A stretch of DNA of 64,000 bases from Buchnera aphidicola (Ceratoglyphina bambusae) (GTDB lineage: Bacteria > Pseudomonadota > Gammaproteobacteria > Enterobacterales > Enterobacteriaceae), in NCBI RefSeq assembly GCF_039363085.1, contig NZ_CP134982.1, forward strand, positions 124,001-188,000, given 5' to 3'. Made by a program: the position numbers and the translations under genes. The notes below the pieces were generated by a model that was not told where the DNA came from, ran no database searches, and saw only the letters and a program-made list of their open reading frames with translations. This document shows, piece by piece, positions 20,577 through 29,057 of this stretch; position 1 is the stretch's first letter, and every line of letters starts with the position of its first letter.

Positions 20577-23123
20577 TTATACATTTTTTTCAGAATAAGG
20601 AATAGTAACTTTTTGTATTGCAACTACTTTTGCTTTTTTATTAGTTCTAATTAATATTACTCCTTGCGTATTTCTGCTTAAAATACCTATTTCTGAAACT
20701 CTAGTTCTAACTAAAACTCCTGAATTAGTAATTATTATTATTTCATTTTTTTTAGTAACTTGTATAGAAGCTATTACTACTCCATTTTTTTTTGTAATTT
20801 TAGTAGAAATTATACCTCTAGTAGCTCTAGATTTTATTGGAAATTCTGAAATTTTTGTTCTTTTACCATATCCATTTTTTGTAACTGTTAGTATTTCTCC
20901 ATTTTTTTTTGGAACAATTAAAGAAACAACCTTGTCTTTTTTGTTTATTTTTATTCCTCTTACTCCAGCAGCAGTTCTACCCATTTTTCTTACATGCTTT
21001 TCAGAAAAATGAACTACTTTTCCATGAGATGTAAATAACATTATAGTGTTTTGGCCATTAGTTAAAGAAACTCCTATTAATTCATCTCCTTTACTAAGAT
21101 TTATAGCAATAATACCTGAATTTCTTTGCTTTTTAAATTTTGTTAACGTAGTTTTTTTTACTATTCCATTTGATGTAGCCATAAAAATATTTTTATTTTC
21201 ACTATATTTTGATAATGGTAATATCGCTGTAATTCTTTCGTTAAAACTTAATGGTAATAAATTTATTATAGGTTTTCCTCTAGTATTTCTGCTGGAACTA
21301 GGCAATTGATATACTTTCATCCAATAAATTATACCTTTACTAGAAAAACATAATATTATGTCGTGAGTATTAGTGACTAACAAACATTCTATAAAATCTT
21401 TTTCTTTTATTTTTGCAGCTAATTTACCTTTCCCTCCTCTTTTTTGCGCATTATAATCAGATAAAGGTTGATATTTTACATATCCAGAATTTGATAAAGT
21501 TACTACAACATCTTTTTTTGTAATAATATCTTCTATATTTATTTTAGAAGCATTATGTTTTATTCTAGTTCTTCTTATATCACCAAAACAATTTTTAGTT
21601 TCTAACAATTCTTTTTTTATTACTTCAACTAATTTATTTTTATTATTTAATATGTTTATTAAATATTTTATTTTACTTAATATATTTTTATATTTTTCAC
21701 AAATTTTTTTATTCTCTAAATTAGTAATTTTAGATAATTTTAGATTTAGTATTGCTTTAACTTGCTTTTTAGTAAGGGAATATTCTTCCTTCATTTCATT
21801 TTTTTTAACTATTTTACATTTTTTTAATAATTTATTTTTTTCTAAATACATATTATAAAAATTATTTTTGTGAAATTTCCATTTTTTTTTTATTAATATG
21901 TTTTTTATATATGATGTTTTGTTTGATTTTTTTATAATATTTATAATACAGTCGATGTTATTAACAGCTATTATAAATCCTTCTAATAAATGCGATTTTT
22001 TATTGTTTTTTTTTAACTCAAAAATACTTCTTCTAGTTACTATTTCTTTTCTATGATATAAAAAAGCATCTAAAATTTCTTTTAAAGACATTATTTTAGG
22101 TTTTCCATTATATAATGCTACCATGTTTATTCCAAAAGAAATTTGAAGTTTACTTAGTAAATATAATTTATTTAAAATAACTTCAGCTATTGCTTCTCGT
22201 TTTATTTCAATTACTATTCTCATTCCATCTTTATCAGATTCATCTCTTAAGGTACTTATTCCTTCTATCTTTTTCTCTTTTATTAATTCAGAAATTTTTT
22301 CTATTAATTTAGATTTATTAACTTGATAAGGTATTTCTTTAATTACTATAAACTCTTTTTTTGTTTTTTTATTTTTTTTAATAATACTTTTTGCTCTTAT
22401 ATATATTTTTCCTTTTCCTGTTTTATATGCTTTTTTAATTCCTTCTGATCCATATATTATACCTGCTGTAGGAAAATCGGGACCAGGTATTATCTTCATT
22501 AATTTTTTTAAAGATATTTTTTTATTATCTAAATATTTTAAACATCCATCTATTATTTCATTAAGATTATGTGGCGGTATATTTGTAGCCATACCTACTG
22601 CTATTCCTGAAGAACCATTTATTAGTAGGTTAGGTATTTTAGTTGGTAGAACTATTGGTATTTTTTCAGTATCATCATAGTTAGATATAAATTTAACAGT
22701 ATCTTTGTTTAAATCATTTAAGAATTCATGAGATATTTTAGACATTTTTATTTCAGTATATCTCATAGCTGCCGCTGAATCTCCATCTATTGATCCAAAA
22801 TTTCCTTGTCCTTTTATTAACATATATCTTAATGAAAATGGTTGTGCCATTCTAACTATAGCTTCGTATACAGCAGAATCTCCATGTGGATGATATTTTC
22901 CTATTACATCTCCAACTATTCTTGCAGATTTTTTGTATGGTTTATTATAAAAATTTTTTAAAATGTTCATAGCAAATAAAATTCTTCTATGTACTGGTTT
23001 TAATCCATCTCTTACATCTGGTAACGCTCTTCCAATTATTACTGACATTGCATAGTCTAAATATGAATTAGTAAGTTCTTTTTCTATATATACTTTTATT
23101 ATATTTTTAGAAATATTTTTCAT
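20577..23123 (-). CDS. gyrA: DNA gyrase subunit A
   Basis: Breakage-reunion subunit of gyrase, 848 residues (875 in E. coli). The N-terminal [24 protein letters not shown] block is intact. The active-site tyrosine is about residue 122 in [10 protein letters not shown]. The C-terminal DNA-wrapping domain keeps the GyrA box as QKRGGKG. The acidic C-terminal tail is missing, which accounts for much of the shorter length. In Buchnera genomes as I remember them nrdA and nrdB lie next to gyrA; here pta is the direct neighbour. Confidence 0.98.
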   Translation of the reverse strand: MKNISKNIIKVYIEKELTNSYLDYAMSVIIGRALPDVRDGLKPVHRRILFAMNILKNFYNKPYKKSARIVGDVIGKYHPHGDSAVYEAIVRMAQPFSLRYMLIKGQGNFGSIDGDSAAAMRYTEIKMSKISHEFLNDLNKDTVKFISNYDDTEKIPIVLPTKIPNLLINGSSGIAVGMATNIPPHNLNEIIDGCLKYLDNKKISLKKLMKIIPGPDFPTAGIIYGSEGIKKAYKTGKGKIYIRAKSIIKKNKKTKKEFIVIKEIPYQVNKSKLIEKISELIKEKKIEGISTLRDESDKDGMRIVIEIKREAIAEVILNKLYLLSKLQISFGINMVALYNGKPKIMSLKEILDAFLYHRKEIVTRRSIFELKKNNKKSHLLEGFIIAVNNIDCIINIIKKSNKTSYIKNILIKKKWKFHKNNFYNMYLEKNKLLKKCKIVKKNEMKEEYSLTKKQVKAILNLKLSKITNLENKKICEKYKNILSKIKYLINILNNKNKLVEVIKKELLETKNCFGDIRRTRIKHNASKINIEDIITKKDVVVTLSNSGYVKYQPLSDYNAQKRGGKGKLAAKIKEKDFIECLLVTNTHDIILCFSSKGIIYWMKVYQLPSSSRNTRGKPIINLLPLSFNERITAILPLSKYSENKNIFMATSNGIVKKTTLTKFKKQRNSGIIAINLSKGDELIGVSLTNGQNTIMLFTSHGKVVHFSEKHVRKMGRTAAGVRGIKINKKDKVVSLIVPKKNGEILTVTKNGYGKRTKISEFPIKSRATRGIISTKITKKNGVVIASIQVTKKNEIIIITNSGVLVRTRVSEIGILSRNTQGVILIRTNKKAKVVAIQKVTIPYSEKNV

Positions 23124-23381
23124 ATTTTTCTCTTTATATAATTTTTATAATAATAAAACTATATCATGACGGATTTTGTTAAGTAAAATTTAAATACAAT
23201 TATTTATAATATATAAAATTTAAATATATATTTTTTTTAATTATTTTAGAATATTATAAATATTTTATATAATTAAATTAAGTTATAATACTTATATTAT
23301 AAATTTTTATAGTTATTTATATATACTTGTAGTTTAATTCTTATTCAGAGCTCTTTTTATTATATAAATATGGTGAAATTT

Positions 23382-24116
23382 ATGAATTCTGAAGAAAAAA
23401 TATTAATTGAAAATTTATTTAAAAAAATTAGTAAAGCAGAAAAAAAATTTTTTAAAAAAGATGAGGAGGCTAATAATTTAATAACAAAACTTTCAAAAAA
23501 AAATACTAACTCACATTATTATATGGTTCAATTTTTGTTAGTTCAAGATGAACTAATAGCAAGACTTAATAATTATGTGAATGAGTTGAAAAATGAAATG
23601 TCAAATTTAAAGAAATTTAAGAAAAATACTAAAAAAAGTTTTTTATCTAATTTTTTTAATTCTAAAGATAATAGTTCAACTGAAAAATTTAATAAAGAGA
23701 GTAATTTTAAAAAAGATAGTTTTAACAAAAAATATAATTATGAAAATAGTAATAATTATAGATATAATGAAAGTTTTGGTTGTTATGGAAATAATGGTAG
23801 TTTTTTAAGTAATGCTTTACAAACTGCTTCAGGAGTTGCTGGTGGTATTGTATTTGGAAATTTGTTAAGTAGTTTGTTTCATTCTAATAGATATGATTCA
23901 ACTGTAATAAATGATGTTAATAATACTAATATTTTCAATTTAGAAAAAAATTCTGTAAACAATTTAGACAATGTTGAAAACTCTAGAGAGAATTTCTTAG
24001 TAGAAAATATAGATAGTTCTAAATTACAAAATATAGAAAAAAATAATTTTGATTTTAGCAATAAAGATTCTATAGAAAATGCAGAGGATAATTTTACAGA
24101 AAATGATTTTGTTTAA
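23382..24116 (+). CDS. DUF2076 family protein of unknown function
   Basis: About 244 residues. The N-terminus (MNSEEKILIENLFKKI, then YYMVQFLLVQDELIARLNNYV) is a predicted helical hairpin typical of DUF2076. The middle (residues about 75-140) is Ser/Asn/Lys-rich and low in complexity. Then comes the glycine/alanine stretch SFLSNALQTASGVAGGIVFGN, also typical of the family, and an Asn/Asp/Glu-rich tail. I start it at the ATG at 23382, behind a TGGTGAAA ribosome site, because DUF2076 proteins begin M-N-x-E-E; the ATG at 23370 is in frame. It stands alone between gyrA (divergent) and a peroxiredoxin gene (convergent). Function unknown. Confidence 0.8.
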   Translation: MNSEEKILIENLFKKISKAEKKFFKKDEEANNLITKLSKKNTNSHYYMVQFLLVQDELIARLNNYVNELKNEMSNLKKFKKNTKKSFLSNFFNSKDNSSTEKFNKESNFKKDSFNKKYNYENSNNYRYNESFGCYGNNGSFLSNALQTASGVAGGIVFGNLLSSLFHSNRYDSTVINDVNNTNIFNLEKNSVNNLDNVENSRENFLVENIDSSKLQNIEKNNFDFSNKDSIENAEDNFTENDFV

Positions 24117-24135
24117 ATAAAAAATTTGCATTTGT

Positions 24136-24192
24136 TAAGAAAATTTTCTTAATGATTAAACCAGCAATCTTTATTGCTGGTTTATTTTTTTT
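24136..24192 (+). terminator. Strong terminator after the DUF2076 gene, with a preceding palindrome
   Basis: AAACCAGCAAT (24159-24169) pairs with ATTGCTGGTTT (24174-24184) around a four-base loop and is followed by ATTTTTTTT. This is one of the most GC-rich intergenic elements here and a textbook intrinsic terminator. Just before it is a perfect 18-base palindrome (TTAAGAAAATTTTCTTAA, 24136-24153). The hairpin may also help stop the convergent ahpC transcript. Confidence 0.85.
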
Positions 24193-24784
24193 AAGTTTTA
24201 TTTTGTATATATTTTTTTAGCCCTTCTGTAGAAGGATGTATTCCTTTTTTTTTGTTATTCCAGTCTGATGGACATACATAACCATTTTTTTTATGAAAGT
24301 TTAATGCATCTATCATTCTAATAATTTCTTTTACACTTCTTCCATAAGGTAAATCGTTAACAATTTCATGTTTTATTATTCCGTCAGAATCTATTAAAAA
24401 AGTTGCTCTTAGAGATATGCCTAGTTTTGGATGTTCTATTTCATATGATTTTTGAATTTCTTTTTTTATGTCAGAAACTATAATGTAATTTAAATTTCCT
24501 ATTCCACCATTTTTAATAGAAATATTTTTCCATGTATAATGTGAATATATTGAATCACATGATACACCTATTATTTTTACATTATTTTTTTTAAATTTGT
24601 TGTAATGTTTATTAAATTCTATTATTTCTGTTGGACACACAAAAGTAAAATCCATAGGCCAAAAAAATAATACTGTTATATTGTTTTTTATATATTTTTT
24701 AAAATTAAAATTATCAATAATTTCATTATTTTTCAAAATAGCTGAAGAAACAAAATTAGGTGCTTGTTTAGTTACTAAAGTCAT
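24191..24784 (-). CDS. ahpC: 2-Cys peroxiredoxin (AhpC/TSA family)
   Basis: Thiol peroxidase that reduces hydrogen peroxide and organic peroxides; 197 residues. The peroxidatic Cys is in DFTFVCPTEI (near residue 50) and the resolving Cys in GYVCPSDW near the C-terminus, so this is a typical 2-Cys enzyme. It resembles the Prx1/TSA branch (FFWPMDFTF, EIEHP, NDLPYGRS) more than E. coli AhpC; in Buchnera it is often called tsaA. No ahpF reductase gene is adjacent, so the electron donor is probably thioredoxin. The AAGTC and TAGGAAAATAT region upstream gives a good ribosome site. Confidence 0.93.
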   Translation of the reverse strand: MTLVTKQAPNFVSSAILKNNEIIDNFNFKKYIKNNITVLFFWPMDFTFVCPTEIIEFNKHYNKFKKNNVKIIGVSCDSIYSHYTWKNISIKNGGIGNLNYIIVSDIKKEIQKSYEIEHPKLGISLRATFLIDSDGIIKHEIVNDLPYGRSVKEIIRMIDALNFHKKNGYVCPSDWNNKKKGIHPSTEGLKKYIQNKT

Positions 24785-24871
24785 ATATTTTCCTATAAAT
24801 TTTTTGTATAATTATTTTTATATAAGAGTTTATTTTAAAAATTTTATTTAATTATTTATATATATTGAAAT

Positions 24872-25537
24872 ATGAAACAAATAATAACTTGGAGAAGTTT
24901 ATTAAAGACTGAAAAAAAAAAAAAATATTTTTTAAAAATGTTAAAATTTTTAAAAAAAGAGAGAAAAAAAAGTATTATATATCCTTCTTGTAATGAAGTG
25001 TTTTCTGCTTTTAAATATACTAATTTTGATAAAATAAAAGTAGTTATAGTTGGTCAAGATCCATATAGTAATTTTAATCAAGCTAATGGTCTAGCTTTTT
25101 CTGTAAGATACGGTCAAAATATTCCCCCTTCTTTAAGAAATATATTTAAAGAACTTAAGTCAGATATAAAAAATTTTGTTTACCCATCTCATGGATTTTT
25201 AAAAAAATGGGCATTACAAGGTGTATTTTTGTTAAATTCTATTCTAACGGTGGAAAAAGATAAACCTGGTTCTCATAAAAAAATTGGGTGGTTAAATTTT
25301 ACAAATGTTGTTATAAAAAAAATAAATAAATATAAAAAAAATGTTATTTTTTTATTATGGGGTAATTTTGCTAAACAAAAAATAAAATTTATAAATTTTA
25401 AAAAACATATTATATTAATTTCTTCTCATCCATCACCTTATTCAGCTTATAATGGTTTTATAGGATGTAAACATTTTTCTAAAGTAAACAATATTTTAAC
25501 TAAATTAAAAAAGAAAAATATAAATTGGAATATATAA
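24872..25537 (+). CDS. ung: Uracil-DNA glycosylase
   Basis: Removes uracil from DNA; 221 residues (229 in E. coli). The water-activating motif is VGQDPY (near residue 60), followed here by Ser instead of the usual His. The second motif reads HPSPYS, with Tyr at the place of the minor-groove-inserting Leu of HPSPLS. The uracil-recognition Asn is in LLWGNFA. An A14 run (24912-24925, codons 14-18) lies close to the start and encodes KKKK. It is transcribed divergently from ahpC and convergently with grpE. Confidence 0.94.
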   Translation: MKQIITWRSLLKTEKKKKYFLKMLKFLKKERKKSIIYPSCNEVFSAFKYTNFDKIKVVIVGQDPYSNFNQANGLAFSVRYGQNIPPSLRNIFKELKSDIKNFVYPSHGFLKKWALQGVFLLNSILTVEKDKPGSHKKIGWLNFTNVVIKKINKYKKNVIFLLWGNFAKQKIKFINFKKHIILISSHPSPYSAYNGFIGCKHFSKVNNILTKLKKKNINWNI

Positions 25538-25574
25538 TTTTTTTTTGATATTTTATTTTTACTTATTTTTTTTA

Positions 25575-25952
25575 TTAAATTTTATATTTATTTTTTATAT
25601 TTAAAATAGATTTTAATATTAAAGGTATTCCTTGTATAACAGCTTCATTATCTATTTTATTTTTTTTTATTTTTTTGTTTAATTTTTTTAACTTTTTTAT
25701 TACTTTACTTATTTTTTTTAAAAACATTAGTAAATATGTTTTTTTTATATTTTTAATTTTTTTATTAGTTTCTTTTTTAATATTTTCTATAGAAGCTTGT
25801 TCTCTTAATGTTATTTCTTTTTCTAGTTTTTTTATTTTTTTAAATTTTTTGTTTAATTTTTTAATTTTATTTTTAATCTCTTTTTTTGTTTCTTTTTCTT
25901 TTTTTTTAATTTTGTGTTCTTTTATTTCTTGTTTATCAAAACTTTTTTTCAT
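25575..25952 (-). CDS. grpE: Shortened GrpE-like nucleotide exchange factor
   Basis: 125 residues against 197 for E. coli GrpE. After a very Lys-rich N-terminal coiled coil, the segment LREQASIENIKKETNKKIKN matches the GrpE long-helix region, and VIQGIPLILKSILNI matches the end of the four-helix dimerisation part. The frame stops there, so the C-terminal beta domain that contacts the DnaK ATPase domain is absent. Only 37 bases separate its stop from ung, leaving no room for the missing part. The gene has a good ribosome site (TAGGAAAAAT). The place near ssrA fits the grpE neighbourhood of E. coli. It could be a functional dimerising fragment, a second grpE copy in decay, or a pseudogene. Confidence 0.72.
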   Translation of the reverse strand: MKKSFDKQEIKEHKIKKKEKETKKEIKNKIKKLNKKFKKIKKLEKEITLREQASIENIKKETNKKIKNIKKTYLLMFLKKISKVIKKLKKLNKKIKKNKIDNEAVIQGIPLILKSILNIKNKYKI

Positions 25953-26039
25953 ATTTTTCCTATTTTTAATAATATTAACAATTTTAATGTATTTTATTAA
26001 AATTTTAAATAATCTTTAATTAACATAAATAATGTTTTT

Positions 26040-26394
26040 GGAGCTGGCGGGACTCGAACCCGCGTCCAAATAATTTTTAATAAAGGTATTACATGTTTAT
26101 TCTATTTTTTTTTTAAATTTTAATATAAATAGACGTATAACATAAAATCATAGTTCATTATATAAATTTTTTAATAAAAACATGAACAATTTTTATTATA
26201 TCTCTTTTTTTTATGACCTTTTATATCTATTTTATAAGAGAATAATTAGATAATAAGGGCTTTATTAGTTTTTAGGCTGCTAAAGCATATTTTGTTTTGT
26301 TTGCATATATTTGTTTTCGGTTTTTAACGAGGCAACCGATCCTCGACATGAACCTTATATTTTAAAATTATTTGTCAAATCCTGAAACAGCCCC
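26040..26394 (-). ncRNA. ssrA: Transfer-messenger RNA (tmRNA)
   Basis: Rescues stalled ribosomes and tags their products for degradation. The mature ends pair as an acceptor stem: GGGGCTG at the 5' end (26394-26388) with CAGCTCC at the 3' end. The T arm is GGACGCGGGTTCGAGTCCCG, with a standard T loop. The 3' CCA is not encoded. The tag frame on the minus strand (26304-26272) reads GCA AAC AAA ACA AAA TAT GCT TTA GCA GCC TAA, giving the peptide ANKTKYALAA. The central pseudoknot region is very AT-rich. Length 355 is near the 363 of E. coli. It is a one-piece tmRNA. Confidence 0.96.
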
Positions 26395-26530
26395 AATAAA
26401 ATGTATATTAATTATTGCAAAAAAAAATGTTTATGTCTATGTTTTATTTTTAAATTTTTTACATAATAAATTAAAATATGTTAAAATTTAAGAATAATTT
26501 TTATATAAATAATTTATAGCGAAAAGTAAA

Positions 26531-26839
26531 ATGAATGCATTAGAAAAAATAAAAAATCAAATAAAAAAAAATTCTATAATATTATATATGAAAGGTAGTA
26601 TAAAATATCCTAGTTGTGGTTTTTCAGCTAAAGCTTGTGAAATAATTTCTATGTATACTACAAAATGTAAATATATAGATGTATTAAAAAATCCTGACAT
26701 AAGAAAAGAACTTCCTATATTTTCTAATTGGCCTACTTTTCCTCAATTATGGATTAATGGAAAATTAGTTGGGGGTTGTGATATAATTATTAAATTATCT
26801 AAAACTGGAGAATTAAAAAGAATTTTACAAAATTTATAA
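26531..26839 (+). CDS. grxD: Monothiol glutaredoxin 4
   Basis: Fe-S cluster-carrying glutaredoxin, 102 residues (115 in E. coli). The monothiol active site CGFS is visible in YPSCGFSAKAC. The family stretches LYMKGS, NWPTFPQLWINGKLVGG and CDIIIKL are intact. The product is slightly shortened at the C-terminus. It probably passes Fe-S clusters together with the A-type carrier ErpA encoded at 45.7 kb. It is divergent from ssrA and convergent with rnt. Confidence 0.97.
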   Translation: MNALEKIKNQIKKNSIILYMKGSIKYPSCGFSAKACEIISMYTTKCKYIDVLKNPDIRKELPIFSNWPTFPQLWINGKLVGGCDIIIKLSKTGELKRILQNL

Positions 26840-26868
26840 TATATAAGTAATTTAATTTAAAAATTTTA

Positions 26869-26932
26869 AGATATAACATTAAATTTTATAAATTTAATTT
26901 TAGATTTTTATTGTTATATCTATTTTATTTTA
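26869..26932. terminator. Hairpin between grxD and rnt
   Basis: AGATATAACA (26869-26878) is the reverse complement of TGTTATATCT (26912-26921). The 33-base loop can fold further through AAATT/AATTT pairing. A T-rich run (ATTTTATTTTAATTTT) follows on the plus strand. It lies between convergent genes, so it is a likely terminator for grxD. Confidence 0.6.
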
Positions 26933-26938
26933 ATTTTG

Positions 26939-27574
26939 TCAAATAGGCCATCCTCCTAATTTTTTCCATTTATTTACTATTTTACAAAATAAATTTGCTG
27001 TTTTAATTGCATCATATAATGCTGAATGAGCTTGTTTGTTGTCAAAATATATTCCTATATTCTTACAAGCTTTTGATAATACTGTTTGGCCTATAGCTAA
27101 ACCGCTGAGAGTTGCTGTATCAAAGGTTACAAATGGATGAAATGGATTTTTTTTTATACTATTTCGCTCTATAGCTGACATAAAAAAGTTTAAATCAAAT
27201 ATTGAGTTGTGTGCTACTATTACTCCTTTTTTGCATTTTTGTATTTTAATTCCTTCATTAACTTTTTTTAATATAGATTTTAATGCTTTTTTTTCACTTA
27301 CAGCTCCTCTTAATGGACTAAAAGGATCTATTTTATTAAATTTTATTGATGTTTCATTTACTATTGATCCTATAAATGGTTTTATATGATGATGTAAAGT
27401 TTTTTCTTTTTTTAGCCAACCTGATTCATCCATTTTTAAAGTTATCGCGGCTATTTCTAATAGAGCATCTGTTTTATAATTAAATCCAGCCGTTTCTATA
27501 TCTATAACTACTGGATAAAATTTTCTAAATCTTTTACTTAAAAAATTTTTTTTTTTTATATTTTTATTTTGCAT
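26939..27574 (-). CDS. rnt: Ribonuclease T
   Basis: 3'-to-5' exonuclease that trims the 3' ends of tRNAs and other stable RNAs, and degrades single-stranded DNA. It has 211 residues (215 in E. coli). The DEDDh catalytic residues are visible: DIETAG (near residue 21), AHNSIFD, and the His/Asp pair in [19 protein letters not shown] is also conserved. An 11-base A tract on the coding strand falls at the Lys-rich N-terminus. It is divergent from sodA. Confidence 0.97.
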   Translation of the reverse strand: MQNKNIKKKNFLSKRFRKFYPVVIDIETAGFNYKTDALLEIAAITLKMDESGWLKKEKTLHHHIKPFIGSIVNETSIKFNKIDPFSPLRGAVSEKKALKSILKKVNEGIKIQKCKKGVIVAHNSIFDLNFFMSAIERNSIKKNPFHPFVTFDTATLSGLAIGQTVLSKACKNIGIYFDNKQAHSALYDAIKTANLFCKIVNKWKKLGGWPI

Positions 27575-27756
27575 ATTTTTCTCTATAATTCTATTATATA
27601 TTGTATGATAATATTATTTATATTATTATTTTTTATAAATTTTTAATTAATACAATAGAATTTATTTATATTTTACAATTTTTATTTATAATAAAGTTAT
27701 ATTCATATATAAAATATATATTATTTAAATAAAATTTCATTCTTAGAGGTATTTTT

Positions 27757-28392
27757 ATGACATTTACACTCCCTAATTTGCAATATTCTTATAAAGAATT
27801 TCAACAATATATAGATGAAGAAACTATGTTTATACATTATAATAAACATCATAAGAATTATATAGATAGTTTAAATATTATAATAAAAAATAATAATATT
27901 ATTATTGATTCTATTGAAGATTTAATAAAATCTTTAAATAATATTGATATAGAAGATATAGAAAAGTTAAAAAATAGTGCCGGGGGGCATTTTAATCATC
28001 TTTTGTTTTGGAAAAATTTAAAATTAGGAACAAAAATTAGTAATGATTTTAAAAAAATAATAGAAAAAAATTTTGGGAGTATACAAAATTTTAAATTAAG
28101 ATTCGAAAATATTTCATCTAATCATTTTGGATCTGGCTGGGTTTGGTTAATTGTTAAGAGAAATAATATATTAAGAATTGTTTCTACTAATAATCAAGAT
28201 AATCCATTAATGGGAAAATTTGTTTCAGATGATTACGGATATCCAATATTTGGTTTAGATTTGTGGGAGCATGCTTATTATTTAAAATATAAAAATGATC
28301 GTTTAAGTTATATAAAAAATTTTTGGAACATTATAAATTGGGATGAAGTTTTTAATAGATTAAAAAAGTTTCATAAAAAATTTAATATATAA
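27757..28392 (+). CDS. sodA: Superoxide dismutase (Mn-type)
   Basis: Detoxifies superoxide; 211 residues (206 in E. coli SodA). Metal ligands are visible as His in IHYNKHHKNY, His in GGHFNHLLFW, and Asp/His in LDLWEHAYYLKY. The Gly-Gly before the second His (AGGHFNH) and the overall length favour the Mn rather than the Fe type. A strong AGAGGT ribosome site precedes the ATG. It is followed after only 23 bases by pth, so the two may be cotranscribed. Confidence 0.96.
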   Translation: MTFTLPNLQYSYKEFQQYIDEETMFIHYNKHHKNYIDSLNIIIKNNNIIIDSIEDLIKSLNNIDIEDIEKLKNSAGGHFNHLLFWKNLKLGTKISNDFKKIIEKNFGSIQNFKLRFENISSNHFGSGWVWLIVKRNNILRIVSTNNQDNPLMGKFVSDDYGYPIFGLDLWEHAYYLKYKNDRLSYIKNFWNIINWDEVFNRLKKFHKKFNI

Positions 28393-28415
28393 TTTTAAAA
28401 TAGGAATATGAATTT

Positions 28416-28979
28416 TTGAATATAATAAAAATTATAGCTGGTTTATCCAACCCTTTTAAAAAATATAATAATACTAGACATAACATAGGAGCATTATTTG
28501 TTAAAAATCTATCTAAAAAATTTAATATAAAATTAAATATTAAAAATAAATTTTTAGGAAATATTGGTATATGGAAATATAATAATCAAAATATTTATTT
28601 ATTTGTTCCTAGTCTTTATATGAATTTGAATGGAATTTCTATTAGATTGATTTCTTCTTTTTATAATATAAGTTATAAAAATATACTAATAGTACAAGAT
28701 GATATATATACTAATGTAGGAATATCAAGATTTGTAGTTTCTAACAATCATTATGGTCATAATGGAATAAAAAACATAATATATAATTTTAATAAAAAAT
28801 GTCTTTTAAATAGGCTTTGTATAGGTATAGGAAAACCAACTAATAAACATAATTTAGCTTCTTATGTATTATCTGAACCTTTGAAAGAAGAAAAAAAATT
28901 GATTAATAAATCTATTAATGAGTCAATAAACATTGTTAAAAATTTGATCAAAAAAAACATATCTATAAAAAAAATTTAA
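28416..28979 (+). CDS. pth: Peptidyl-tRNA hydrolase (TTG start)
   Basis: Recycles peptidyl-tRNA released from ribosomes; 187 residues (194 in E. coli). Active-site parts are the N-terminal IAGLSNP, TRHNIG with the catalytic His, the Met/Asn block SLYMNLNG, the QDDIY region (usually DELD), and the NHYGHNGIKN block. The start is TTG at 28416: MNIIKIIAGLSNP fits the family, the only nearby ATG (28408) is out of frame and hits a stop at once, and AGGA lies about ten bases upstream. Confidence 0.95.
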   Translation: MNIIKIIAGLSNPFKKYNNTRHNIGALFVKNLSKKFNIKLNIKNKFLGNIGIWKYNNQNIYLFVPSLYMNLNGISIRLISSFYNISYKNILIVQDDIYTNVGISRFVVSNNHYGHNGIKNIIYNFNKKCLLNRLCIGIGKPTNKHNLASYVLSEPLKEEKKLINKSINESINIVKNLIKKNISIKKI

Positions 28980-29057
28980 TTTAAACGCAGTTTTTTATAA
29001 AAAAAAGTTATATAAATTTTAAAGTTCATTGTTTATATAAAAATAGAGTATTGTATT

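Noticed and set aside
25675-26019. 114-codon plus-strand frame opposite grpE, Phe/Leu/Ile-rich like a membrane protein
   Set aside because: It is the antisense of a Lys-rich coiled coil (AAA read as TTT), which always looks hydrophobic. The minus strand has the ribosome site and GrpE similarity.
26040-26110. tRNA-Ala-like 3' half
   Set aside because: No matching D and anticodon arms follow directly. The 5' partner lies 355 bases away with a tag frame between, so it is tmRNA.
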